This document shows positions 47,720 to 58,758 of a stretch of 64,000 bases of DNA, one piece after another; within the stretch, counting starts at the first letter, position 1; each line of letters opens with the position of its first letter. Source of the stretch: Papaver somniferum. Taxonomy: Eukaryota > Streptophyta > Magnoliopsida > Ranunculales > Papaveraceae. Location: contig NC_039358.1 in NCBI RefSeq assembly GCF_003573695.1, positions 11,404,625 to 11,468,624 on the forward strand. The letters run 5' to 3'. Position numbers and translations under genes: made by a program. The notes under the pieces were generated by a model. That model saw only the letters and a list, made by a program, of their open reading frames with translations. It did not search any database and was not told where the DNA came from.

Positions 47720-48125
47720 GATGCGCGTTTGAGTAGGATTTGGTCTTGTATCATCTAGGTTTTATTGTATCACGTAACCTTCAAATTATAAGCCCCGCAT
47801 TACAGCCGTCTACAATGCTACTTGTAGTCGGAAAAGATAAACACTCCGGACCGGGACAGTCTTTTTTTCTTCATAAAAGAGGAAAAACCTCAAACATACA
47901 ATGATATTAAACGCCTCCTAATGAAGTCGTTTGTGTTTGTTACTAATACATTCCGGTTTTGTATATTTAAATAGATCAATATGACTATCAAACTTTCATA
48001 TCTCAAGTTATTCTAGATAGAGAATCTAATACAAAACACTGACAAATTTGTTTCTCAAATAATGTCATATCTACTTATTAAAACAAATTAAAAGCCATAG
48101 CCTTAAAATTTATATCAAAGTATGA
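47720..48125. other. Intergenic, nothing recognised
   Basis: A/T-rich sequence without clear features. Confidence 0.4.
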
Positions 48126-48129
48126 GTTG

Positions 48130-49260
48130 TTTCTAAAGTTAAAGCTTTGTTGGAATCTTCTTTCTCTAGATTTTGCATACATATCTATGAGGAGCGTGAG
48201 AGTGGGTTACGAATCACTTTGGAAGATGATATGATATCCATATATTTAAATTTCCCATTTGAAAGCCGCCTCAGCTCCTGTCACTTCTAATTGTTCTTCG
48301 GTACCACAGTTTGTTCAGTTATCCCTAGCATCAATGGTTCTACCTACAAAGTGAATCATTATTAGTCCAACTCCAGATGTAGTGATAAGATCATGCATGG
48401 ATAAAGCTACATTTATTCTGATTGCCATGTATCATCAATTTTGTTGTGGTTGGCTACTAATAAAAATCAAAGAATCATTATTTAAAGGATTGTAATACAG
48501 AGTTTTCATGATATATATTATAGTCTTTTATGTTAGCCCACATAAATCTATTTATGAACTTTATTATTTTCGTCGTCTCCTTCTTGGAAATACTATTATA
48601 TTTTTCCTTCCAAACATGCCATGTTGCGATACACTGCAAAAAATACCTTAAATTCTATTTCATGGTTTCCTCTATCTCTTTGAGTAAATTATTGATTTAT
48701 GAAAAGTGTTAGCACTTTGCATTACATTATGAATATCTAAGTTAAGATGCTTCTACACCTGTTTAGTGAAGTTACACTTCATAAACAAATGAGTAAGAGA
48801 TTCCTCCTCCTCATTGCATAGTTTGCAGCAAACATCTATTTTTGTTATTATGGCAATAACTCCCACACTACTTGGAAGTATAAAGTGTATTTCTTTCTAG
48901 ACAAAGGTTTTGATAGAAGGAGTAATTTTCATGTCCCATATTTCGTTCTACCGCATGTTAGTTTCTTCTGTACAATTAATTTGGATGTATCAAGATTTAA
49001 CAGTAAAATTACATGTGTTGCTTAGATTCCAATGAGGGGCATCTACTAAACCATTGTCAGGAACAATAACTCTACCGAAGTAACCTGTTAATTTTGTTAT
49101 ATCTCAAGTTTTATTTGTTGTGATAAAATGGTTGACTTTAGTTATACCTACATTCCATGTTAAAGGTTTGTTTTCGGTTGCCTTTACATCTGGGAGCCAA
49201 TAATCATCCCAAATACAATACAACCCTTATAAAATAATAGCGTTGGGACTGGAAAAATTT
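48130..49260 (-). pseudogene. L1-type LINE fragment (zf-RVT and RNase H)
   Basis: Minus-strand reading gives, in order, FIWDDYWLPDVKA (about 49210), a broken middle, the zf-RVT motif CKLCNEEEESLTHLFMKC (48830-48770), then RNase H residues SGVGLIMIHFVGRTIDARDN (about 48375), EVTGAEAAFKWEI (about 48270) and IIFQSDS (about 48230). Numerous stops and shifts. The RT part is missing. It is in the opposite orientation to the 3' half of the other LINE in this window. Confidence 0.75.
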
Positions 49261-50340
49261 AACAATTTATCATCGATAAAATAATAATAATTAGTTTGTA
49301 TATATTTATCAAACATTGTATAATTGTTGCCACCAAGCACTACATCAAAGATTCAATCTTTGTGATGTGATGAATCTTCATCGTTTCAGCTAGGAAAAAT
49401 AGATGTTCAATGGATGACACCGCATCAGAGTATTCAAGTGAAATGTTAGATGATGAAGGCGCTAGAAAATTAAACTGCAGAATTTTAACCAAAGGATCGA
49501 ATTATCATAATGGATTGGACATTTAATACCTTTTGAACTACCCCCAAGAAAACACTATCTTAAAATTTAACTGATCAAGAAATAATTGAGAATATCATGG
49601 AAAACGAGGAAAGTAATGATGTGAAAGCCGAAAACGAAATTCTAGTTGTAGAGCATCCTTCGCTTAAAAAATTATCAAATCTATGAGTTTTTTCTTGCAC
49701 CACCAAACGACAAAACCAAAAATTCTTCTAATGTTAAGAAAAATACAAGATGATATTTAATGTGAATCAGTTTCAAGAAAAACTAGGTCACAATTGAATT
49801 GTTCAGTTCCAACTTAACATAGATGTAAAACTAATTTTATATGTATTAATTAAAGAACCTGGATAAATTGGGGCCTATGCCACTTAATTGGGGACTATAG
49901 CTACATGAAAAAATAAGGTCATTAAGAAATAACTCATAGAAACCCCTTATCCACTATTTATATTAATACCTAATATGCCCTTGTTAAATTAGCGCTAATT
50001 CGGATAATTAAATAATGTTTAATCAAGTTAATCCTGAAATTAACTTCCATTAGTACATAATCAACACTTGTAAAAATTTAATTTTTTTTTTTTAAAAGAC
50101 TCGATCCGGAATGGTTGATGTTAGTGCTTTTCTGGGTTGAGTTTATGCCGAATGACGATGTAAACCCAGAATTGGAGTTTAGTCAATACCCACATAAACC
50201 GATTCTTGTAATCGGTGTTTATATATGTCGATATAATCCGATTATACCTTACTTTAAGATACAAAATATTTATTACATAGTTTAGGAAATTAGCGCACTA
50301 CATACATAAGATTCAGTATGGGAATTCTAGAATTTGACAC
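49261..50340. other. Non-coding; possible left end of a transposon with the second PMD gene
   Basis: No gene. GGGGCCTATGCCACTTAATTGGGGACT at about 49870 could be an element end. Downstream, to about 50590, AAACCGATTCT/AGAATCGG motifs recur in both orientations, recalling the TTCGGCT-rich element at 29625-31447. Confidence 0.35.
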
Positions 50341-50775
50341 ATCAAATGCTCTTCAATGAACCTCCGAGCACGTCGGTACAACGTCGTATATTCTTTGTGG
50401 TGAATGTACTTAGTTTCCCCATTACGAATTCTTCATAGCCCGTTGAAACGTTCCAGCTGAAATTCAATGAATTCTTAAATGTTAGTATGTGAACTTTTGA
50501 CATAGGTACATGTAAACCGATTCTGAAACTGAACCTCTTGGGAACTGTTAGAATCGGGTTACATATAGGTACATGTAAACCGAATCTGACTGAAAAATGC
50601 CAGAATCCTGCATTTTTTGCACACACATTGTAGTTGGTTATTTTATCGCGTCTTGGAAAAACACAAACAAATCTCAAAAGAAGCCAGATTAAGTCATTCA
50701 TAAACTAGGAATATAACCAAACATAATTCGCCAATAAGTTTAAAACATAAGTTTTGACTCCATAACTGTCCATAG

Positions 50776-51797
50776 TTAAAGACATAAACATGAATATAAC
50801 CATTCATTCATGAACATCTCCACCACGACCACGTCCACATCGTCCTCGTTTACCAGTTTGGGCGCTGCTCGATGCACCTTCAAACATTTTTTTTTTTTTT
50901 GGGGGGGGAGGGGGGGGGGGNNNNNNNNNNNNNNNNNNNNNNNNNNNNNNNNNNNNNNNNNNNNNNNNNNNNNNNNNNNNNNNNNNNNNNNNNNNNNNNN
51001 NNNNNNNNNNNNNNNNNNNNNNNNNCCTCTCTTCCTCTTTTTCTTTGGATCCTCCCCCTCCTCCTCCTCCCCAAACTTTGCACCAATTTTTACATCTTCG
51101 AGACTGTTCAATTTATCGATCAACTTTTTATTGGCCTTAACATTTTTCTCTTCCCTGATTTCTAGCTTTTCTTGGGTTATCAAGTGCTCGACTCGTCTTC
51201 TCTGTTTCAATTTCAAAGAACAAACATTCAATATATAATGCTAAAACCATTAACAAAACCGTAATTGGTTAACAATACGCACCAGGCATTCGAGATCCGT
51301 ATCTTTGTCCCTATATTAGGCCTTTCATCTACTCTTATCACTCGAGTATGCGAAACATTGAGGTACCACGGCATGTAACCCGGAATTGCATCATCATCTG
51401 TTCGAGATGGACCATCCATAACATATCTGTTAAACGCTTTGTTTTCCCAATAATTACATGATGGTAAAGGCTTATGAACAATGTCAATATTATTATCAAA
51501 TGATTTGGTTTGTTCTCATTGATTTTGAACATCTTGTACTCCTTTGGGATTTTTTAACGTAACCCCATTGTCTTGCGACTCTCGTCGGATTTTACATTAC
51601 ATATCCTCTTGGGTGAAACAAAGCCCCGAAATAATCACTTTGCTCTTCGCACCCAATCTTCTTTCCTTTTACTTTTCCTTTAACCAAATCCTCCTTGTAA
51701 GGATTCAAGACAACATCTTTCATCGTCAAGTTGTCCAACTGGCGTCTCAACTTCAGATAATCCTTTTTTTCTTATTCTTCGTCTTACTTCTGTAGGT
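50776..51797 (-). pseudogene. Second plant mobile domain gene, C-terminal half, broken
   Basis: From the right: LRRQLDNLTMKDVVLNPYKE, then SDYFGALFHPRGYVM, NPTRVARQWGYV, and GYMPWYLNVSHTRVI. These match the C-terminal half of MAIN-like PMD proteins. A Lys/Glu-rich stretch follows (EKLEIREEKNVKANKKLI, then EEEEGEDPKKKRKR). A stop (TAA) replaces Tyr in the GYVMYNP block, and frameshifts follow. The N-terminal half is cut off by the Athila LTR that starts at 51802. The 3' part contains an assembly gap. Confidence 0.7.
50921..51025. other. Assembly gap (N), flanked by T and G runs
   Basis: 105 unknown bases preceded by T14 and two G runs. The homopolymers may be sequencing artefacts. Confidence 0.95.
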
Positions 51798-51801
51798 GTA
51801 C

Positions 51802-53409
51802 TGATCGGTGCCTAATAATGCATATTTAGAGATCTTTTTGTTGTCTTTTATCACATATTTATTGCCTTAATGTTCTATTTTATGACAAATTTTGTACCAT
51901 GAGCATATCTCCTTTAACATGTAATTTTGTCGGAATAATCTCTTTTTTTTGTTGTGTTGCAGGTATTTGTGTAAATGGGAATGTCACACCGTGACACAAG
52001 GGAGTTGTTAGATGAGTGTTTGCAGACTGAACTTACCAAGTCAATGGAACAAATAGTTGTGGTCAAGGAGTGCAAAAATTCTTATCAATGGTCTAAGAGG
52101 TCACCAAATCTCATCCTAGAACATCTAAACAAGCTACACATGCGGAACACCAAAGTAACCCCCTTTTCACTTTCCCTGTTCGTTCTCAAAATCAGAAGAA
52201 GAACAAAATAAAAAAAAACTATCTCCTGAAACTATCGCCCATACTCTTTCAACTGCACCCTTTCTCTTCCATGTTTCAACTGTGCAGCCATGAATGATTA
52301 ATCACCCTTAAATTACCTACTCTCTTTATAGTCAAATCACTCAGTTCATCTCTCCATGTATTTCTCTGCCCATACACTCAATTCACAGTACCATTTATTG
52401 AGTTTCAAAAGAGAATAAATCTGAAATTGTGAGCGACGAGAAGATTGCCGCACGAAACAACTCTGGAACTCCCTCAACAACAGTGTGGTCCTGATGATAA
52501 TGAAGTAGGTGAATGCAATGGAGCACAAATCATTTTTTATGTACCATTTGGTGAGTGATTGACATCTCAATCCCTAAATTTCAGTGTATGTGTTGACAAG
52601 TTGAACCCAATTTTGGGCGAAATTGATGTATAAGTAGAGAGAACCAAAATCCCGTGGTAGCCGGTGCAAGCTGTAGTAGTAGTTTAGGTTTTAATTTTCC
52701 TTTTGCAATGTTCTAAAAATATCTGCTATGGTTGAGATGAAACCCTAATTAATTAGAATCCTTTGGTTTGATTTACTTTTTCTCCATGAATATATATTGA
52801 GAAGCATGATTTAATCTCTGAATTCATATCAATTTACTCTATCCTTGTATATCATGCATCCTTGGTAGTTTGATCAATTCTTTGATGTGTATTCAAGCTT
52901 TGTAAACTGATTTAGTTCAATTTGTGATTACCTATGCCTTAAATAGATAGGTAATGCTAGGAATTGACACTTATAGTTCAATCTTTGATTGGTTGTGCCG
53001 TAACAAGACAACCAATACTTGGGTTTGATAGATTTTTAGCTTGAGGTTGATTCATCCATTTGTGCAAGTGATTTATCACATCTTCAAGGTAGTTTGAGGC
53101 TAGAATCTCTATAACTCCTTGATTGAAAAGAGAACTAGTATATCAAAGTAGGGGACTTCTATGCATTTAGGCGGTGGATTCGACACCATAGTTATCTTTA
53201 TTTTGTTTTTAATCTTGTTTATTTAGTATAATCATCAATTTCTAGTCGTATCGACAAACCCCTGTTTGATCTAAATTAGTAGAAGTAAAACTTAGAAGTC
53301 TAGTTTGACTCCGTTACAACTCCCTGCGGGATCGATCTGCATTTACCATATCTATGTTATAGACACTGTGCGCTTGCAGTTAATTGTAGGTACCTTTCCA
53401 GTCCTACCA
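51802..53409 (+). repeat. Athila/Tat-type LTR
   Basis: Starts TGATCGGTGCCTAATAATG and ends CCTACCA, directly before a primer-binding site. About 1.6 kb. The 3' half has ACTCCCTGCGGGATCGATCT, a phrase common in Athila-type LTR ends. There is no second LTR or coding region after the leader, so this is a truncated element. Confidence 0.7.
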
Positions 53410-53410
53410 A

Positions 53411-53431
53411 GTTTTTGGCGCCGCTGCGGAG
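53411..53431 (+). other. Primer-binding site, Athila type
   Basis: TTTTTGGCGCCGCTGCGGAG resembles the TTTTTGGCGCCGTTGCCGGGG site that follows 5' LTRs of Athila-type elements (tRNA-Asp primer, as I recall). Two mismatches. Confidence 0.65.
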
Positions 53432-54689
53432 AGTTGGCATACGGTGTAGTTAGATTGATAAGTTCCGTTTTACTAGTTTGTAGTTAGGACTTGTAAATAT
53501 TGCATATTTGTGTGAATTTGTTTAGTTTTTCTTGTTTTTATTTTTATTCTATTCATATCATTATCATATGTAGTATAAAGTTTTTGCGTCCTGTATTACT
53601 TGATTTTGCATTTCAGTTCATATAGTCAGTAATCCATGAACTTGTTAAGTTTGGTGACAGCGTTTCATTTTGTTTCGTTACAGTCAGCTATGTTGTAAAA
53701 GGCGCTAGGCAAGGCGATGCGCCAAACCTAGCGCCTAGTGCCTTTGGCGCTTTAAGCACGCTTAGGCGTCGCGGAAAAATTAGAAAAATGCAAAAAGGAA
53801 AAGGTATATCTGGTGCATTTGGCGCCTTTTCTGCTGGGCGCTAGGCATGCGCTTAGTGCGTCTTTGGCGCCTAGGCGCCAAAAGTGCTCGCCTTTTACAA
53901 CATAGACAGTCAGTAATATCAAATTTGGGTTTATATTTTTTTTCGAGTCTTTTGTACTTGCTGTTACCAGTTTTTAGTGTTAGGAGATTAATATGAGCTG
54001 TTTTTATATAATTGCTTTTTGTTTTAATATCACCGATCTGGTTAAGCATCTACTGGACCTTTACAATCTGTAGCATTCATTTTATCTTTCCCTACCTAGT
54101 TGCATTTTCTTCTGCACTAGAATTTTGTCTATAGTAAGCACTCATGTAGTTAGGTTGTAGCACAGAGTCTCCTATAGATTGCATTATAATCGTTCTCTGT
54201 TTTAGCTTAACTTGGTCATAGTTCAATATAGTTTGTACATATCATTTAGTCATTTCATTTTTCTGTATGTAGTTGTGTCGTATTTGCTTTCTTTTCCATT
54301 CACATTTTATCTGCAGTTGTATCTCAGTATGCACTAGTGTAAGTAATTGTCGTTGATAATGTTAATATCGAATAGCTTAGTTTCTTGTTAGTTGTTAATT
54401 ATAGATTTTAGGTTTGTCACTTCATAGTTGTCTGCACGTTTTTCTTCCAAAATTGTGTCTGTAGTAAAGCATTTGTGTAAGTGAGTCATAGTACAGAGTT
54501 TGATATACGTATTGCACAATAATTAATTACTCCCTTTTTTTTTCATTCAGTAGATTGCATTTTAGTCTTAGGTGTTGCTTAGTTTGTTCTTTTTAGTTGA
54601 AAGTGACTTTGTCCTGTAGCTATTTGAATGCAATCTATTTTCCTTAGTTTAGATGGATTAGTGGAATTTTATTTGTATCTGTAGGTGCT
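53432..54689 (+). other. Athila leader region, non-coding
   Basis: T-rich sequence with repeated TAGTTTTT, TGTAGTTAGG and CTGTAGT phrases, typical of the long untranslated leader. No gag is found. It contains the hAT MITE at 53688-53905. Confidence 0.5.
53688..53905. mobile_element. hAT-type MITE with GGCGC motifs
   Basis: A 218-bp element with perfect 17-bp inverted ends CTATGTTGTAAAAGGCG, flanked by a perfect 8-bp duplication ACAGTCAG (53680-53687, 53906-53913). The interior repeats GGCGCTAGGC, GGCGCCTAGG and GGCGCCTTT, and can fold on itself. Confidence 0.95.
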
Positions 54690-55150
54690 AAGAGAAACCA
54701 CGGTCATCGATTATAACTAAAAATTTGGTCGAAAATTCAGACACTACGGAGAGGAGTGTCGATCAAATACCAGACTATAACCAAAAACCAGACTTTATTT
54801 GGTCGATAGTTTGATTTTGGTCGGGTGTAACTTAAGACTACGCCCGACATCAGGCGCAAATATTAGTTGCGCCCCATTTTTTTTTTTTTTATAAAAAGTT
54901 TTGAGTGGGGCGAACTTTATACCTCCGTCCCATAATAAAAATATGAGTGGGGCGGGCATGGTTGCCTCCGCCCATAATGTTTTTTCTTTTTTTTTTTAAA
55001 TTCGATCTCGTTTTATCGGGCGAACTTATAATTTACGCTCCACCAAATTTAGTCTTCCACCACTGCGTCACATAACGGACTAAACCCAAATTTAATCGCT
55101 TTTTTTACTCTTTGATTTTTGGGTTTGATCGCACCATTACAGTTGCTCTA
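54690..55150. mobile_element. MITE candidate with inverted ends
   Basis: Left CTAAGAGAAACCACGGTCAT and right (read inward) CTTAGAGCAACTGTAATGGT are similar. Inside, GGTCGA/TCGGGCG and two TGAGTGGGGCG motifs occur. The target duplication is not clear. Confidence 0.45.
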
Positions 55151-55359
55151 AGTAACTCTTGTCCTATAATATAGATTGTAATTCTTAGTCTGTATATAAA
55201 TTGCGTAGCTACTCATAATTCTATAGTAATAAAATATCTTTGTAGTATTTGTCCATACGTAATTACTAGTAAGTAATATATTGGTACTGTACATAATTAG
55301 AATTTCCCCTGTAGATTGTTGATTCATTTACATTTGTAGCTTTTGTGTTTATAGTCTGT

Positions 55360-56302
55360 GTGTGCACATATTTCATTATCAAACACGTGTATATAGGAAC
55401 ATACGTGGAGAGCATGCGGACAAAGTCATCAAAGCATGATGACACGCGCCCACAGCCAAGATACCCATCCCGTCGACGTTGGATCTTTTCCCGAACAAAT
55501 CTAAGGGAAGAAGTTAAAAAGATGTACCGGTAACACGATGTACTGCGGAGCACCAAATAACTCCCGAAGAGTTACTTTATCTCATCCCCAAAAGAAGCCA
55601 AGATCAACGGTGGAGAGAAGGTGAACTGACATGGATGTGACAGGGGGCAGAAGACACTTGCCTGACACGAGCAGGCGCCTCAACTACCCGCATTAAACAC
55701 TCTGAGCAGCATACGTGTCGAGCAACCCGTGGAACGAACGAGGACGACTCTGCGTGATGAAGTAATGAACGAAGACCCCCGCGTGATGGACACAAAACAC
55801 AAGAAGATAAGGTTCCAACGGCCCTCAAAGATGGGTCCCACACTCTAACCCTATAAATACCCCCTCTCCACCAAGAGTAAGGGGATCGAAAAATTGAGGA
55901 AGAGAAGGAGAGAGAAAGATTGTGAGTGTAAGTTAGTCCTTTACAATATACAGACCTATGTAAACCCCAAAGTCACTCGACTATCTTTGTAACTATCAAA
56001 TATATAGTGAAACCACAACCCCGTGGATGTAGGCCTTAGTGCTGAACCACGTAAATCCCAGTCTTATTTACATTTCAGCACTTTATATTTGTCTAACGCT
56101 TCATGAGTTTTACTTTTATGCTTCGTTTTCTTTATCTTCCCCTACGTAAACGCCCCTCGCAATGTTAATAGATGAGGCTATGATAAACCCGAAGGTTTGG
56201 AGCCAAGGAATCAATGCCATTGTATTATCAGTGCGAGTCTGTACCTAGAGTGCGAACATTGTTTGTGAACATATAGATGCCTTTGTGATTTACGTGTTCA
56301 CA
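55360..56302 (+). repeat. 5' LTR of the Tat-lineage element
   Basis: The right end TTTACGTGTTCACA (56302) is followed by the primer-binding site. The left border is uncertain. A TATA box CTATAAATACC (55851) lies about 60 bp before a GA-rich leader, consistent with the U3/R border. A GATAAACCCGAAGG phrase follows in U5. Confidence 0.55.
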
Positions 56303-56303
56303 A

Positions 56304-56325
56304 TTTGGAGCTAGAAACAGGGACT
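56304..56325 (+). other. Primer-binding site of the Tat element
   Basis: TTTGGAGCTAGAAACAGGGA resembles the TTTGGCGCTAGAAGCAGGG site of many plant Ty3/gypsy elements and directly follows the LTR. Confidence 0.6.
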
Positions 56326-56752
56326 TCGTCCCGGTAAAAGATTTATCTTGTCCTGTGATTTCATATTAAATTAGCATATGATTGCTCTATTTCATTAGCT
56401 CTAGCAGTATTTACCTTTTGTTAACTTTACTATATTCAAAAACGCACCCGTTATCTTCGATGGTCCTGGCAGTATCTGTCGAAGCAATTTAAACTGGTTA
56501 AAAGATTTATCGCTTAGATCCATGGATTTACATTTTTTAGATCTCGTACGGACCTGGCTTTCCAGTGGGTCGCTTTCAAAAATTTTCAAAAATATCTACG
56601 TGCATTTTCAAGGGGATCCTTTCACGTTCCCGCGTACCTTCAATGAACCCGCACTTTTAAAAGTTCTTTGTGGCCCTCGGGCAGTTTTTCCCGGTCTTGG
56701 AGTAAGGAATTTTGTAAACTAACCCGATCCGCACGGAAATTTCTGTTTCTCG

Positions 56753-58758
56753 TTGTTTAAAATTCCCTTGTGCAGAAAGAAAACGAAAGAGACAAAAGGA
56801 CCCACGATGGAAAAGATGCAGGAAGCAGGAAAATCCAAAGCCACGTCAAAGGAAGCACCAAGGACAACCCCGGTCATCACCCGGAGCAAGCAGAAAGGAG
56901 ACAAAGCCAAAATGACCAGTCAGAGGCAGGACACTGCGGAAATCACTTCGCCTATGAACGCTAACTCCGTCTCAGCCGCGGCCCTTAGAGCAGCGACAAC
57001 AAAGTATAGTACAACAGCGGCATCCCCAAAGTCTGCGGAAGCCAGCAAAACTTTTGCTACGAATCAATTTCACCAACCAAAAGAAAGGGTGGATGAATCC
57101 AGAACACACAAACCCGCGCACCCGCCGACCTTCGGAATGCCATCAACAAACGAGCAGAATCAAACTATGCCGGCGGCTCTAACGCCGCAGATGGGCACTC
57201 CGCCCGATCTGGAAATGCCAACAATCGAAGATGAACCTCCCCCACCTTTTGTGCAAACCATAGAAGAAGAAGGCACCATGGCCGTAGTAGCACGAGCTGG
57301 GACTCCCAATCAGGGTCGAACCAATCACATCGATTGATGGCCGAGCTTGAGGAATTAAAGAAGAGCCAGAAGGTTTACGCAGATGATGTAGCTCTGTTGG
57401 CCAGAGAAAACCAAGATTTAAAAGACCGGATTTCCCTAAGCACAAAGACGAGCCAACAACTCGATGAAGCAAATTCAAAGGCACCAGAACCAAACCGAGA
57501 CCGAAGAGTCATCGTAGCAGCTAATGAAAACGCGTCTAGGGGAAGTAGCGCATCCGACCCGGATTATAACGACAGAGAGTCAAGCTATCACGAGCAGAAG
57601 AGCGTAGGGCACCACCGCGCGATGGAAGAGCTGCGCGATGAAATGATGGCAGAGATCAGGCAGTTAAAAAGTAGACAAGGCGGGGGAAGGTTAGAAGAGG
57701 TCATGAGAGAGGCTAACTCCACGCCCCTAACTCATCGCCTGGCCAACACCCCTATTCCACTCAAGTGCCCTGTCCCGACATTCGAATGCTATGACGGATC
57801 CAGTGATCCCGCTGCACACATTCGGTATTATAACCGTGTCTTGGCTAGATGGAGTCAAAACGACGCAGTACTCTGTAGATACTTCCCATCGAGCCTGAAG
57901 GGATCGGCATTGTCTTGGTTTGATAATCTGCCGCCAAACTCCATCCACTCCTACGACCAACTCGCAGAAAAGTTCTTAAGAACTTACATGTACAACAAGG
58001 CTGTTAATACTGGAATGGATAAACTCTTTTCGCTGGCAATCGGCTATAAGGAAACCACGAGGGAATACACTAACAGATGGCACAAGGTCTGCCAAGCCAT
58101 AGGAAGTGTGGACCCGGTGGTAAGTATCAACTGCTACAAGTGGGGATTAGACCGAATGAGTCCACTATTCGTTGCGATTCATGGAAGTGTACCTAGGACA
58201 GAGGGAGAGATTCGAATAATTATTGAAAAGCACGCTCGTCTTGAAGAAATCCAGCGTGAAAACCCGAGGGCGTACACGCAGAGGTCTCACCGTACCAATT
58301 CAGCAGAACAAACCAATGGGGCCAAAAGGAATTGTTCAGCGGAGCGGCCTCACGAAGACAGGAAGGAACGAAGGGACGAACGACGAACAGGCGACCGAAA
58401 ATTCGAAGATCAAATTTACACGAAGCTCAACGCTAGCTATGCTCGGATCCTGCGAGAGATCAAAGGAAGGGAAAACCTGGAGTGGCCATGGTCTAAGGGA
58501 AAACATCCCCCGAGAACCGATAAGTCTAAAGATTACTGTGAATATCACTTCTTCAACGGACACCAGACCGAAAAATGTAAAAACCTCAAAATAATGATCC
58601 AAAAATTAATCGATGCTGGCGAGCTCAAACATTACATACGAAAGGATGTCGCCGAGGATAGATCCAAACGAACCAAGCCAGTCCAGCTTCCAGAAGGGAA
58701 CCGCACAATCAACACCATCTCGTGTTCTGAAGCCGCAGGGCCCTCACTTACATCATAG
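56753..58758 (+). pseudogene. Tat gag
   Basis: A first frame (56753-57337) is Lys/Thr/Pro-rich and low in complexity. The second frame (from 57334, shifted by one base) starts with a coiled segment AELEELKKSQKVYADDVALL. The retrotransposon gag domain follows: PLKCPVPTFECYDGSSDPAA, YFPSSLKGSALSWFDNLPP, SYDQLAEKFLRTYMYNK, EYTNRWHKVC. A degenerate Cys/His motif, CEYHFFNGHQTEKC, lies near the end. A TAG at 58756-58758 separates it from protease in the same frame. Confidence 0.85.

Noticed and set aside
50810..51238. Plus-strand frames across the second N gap
   Set aside because: Antisense to the PMD pseudogene and built on homopolymer runs and N.
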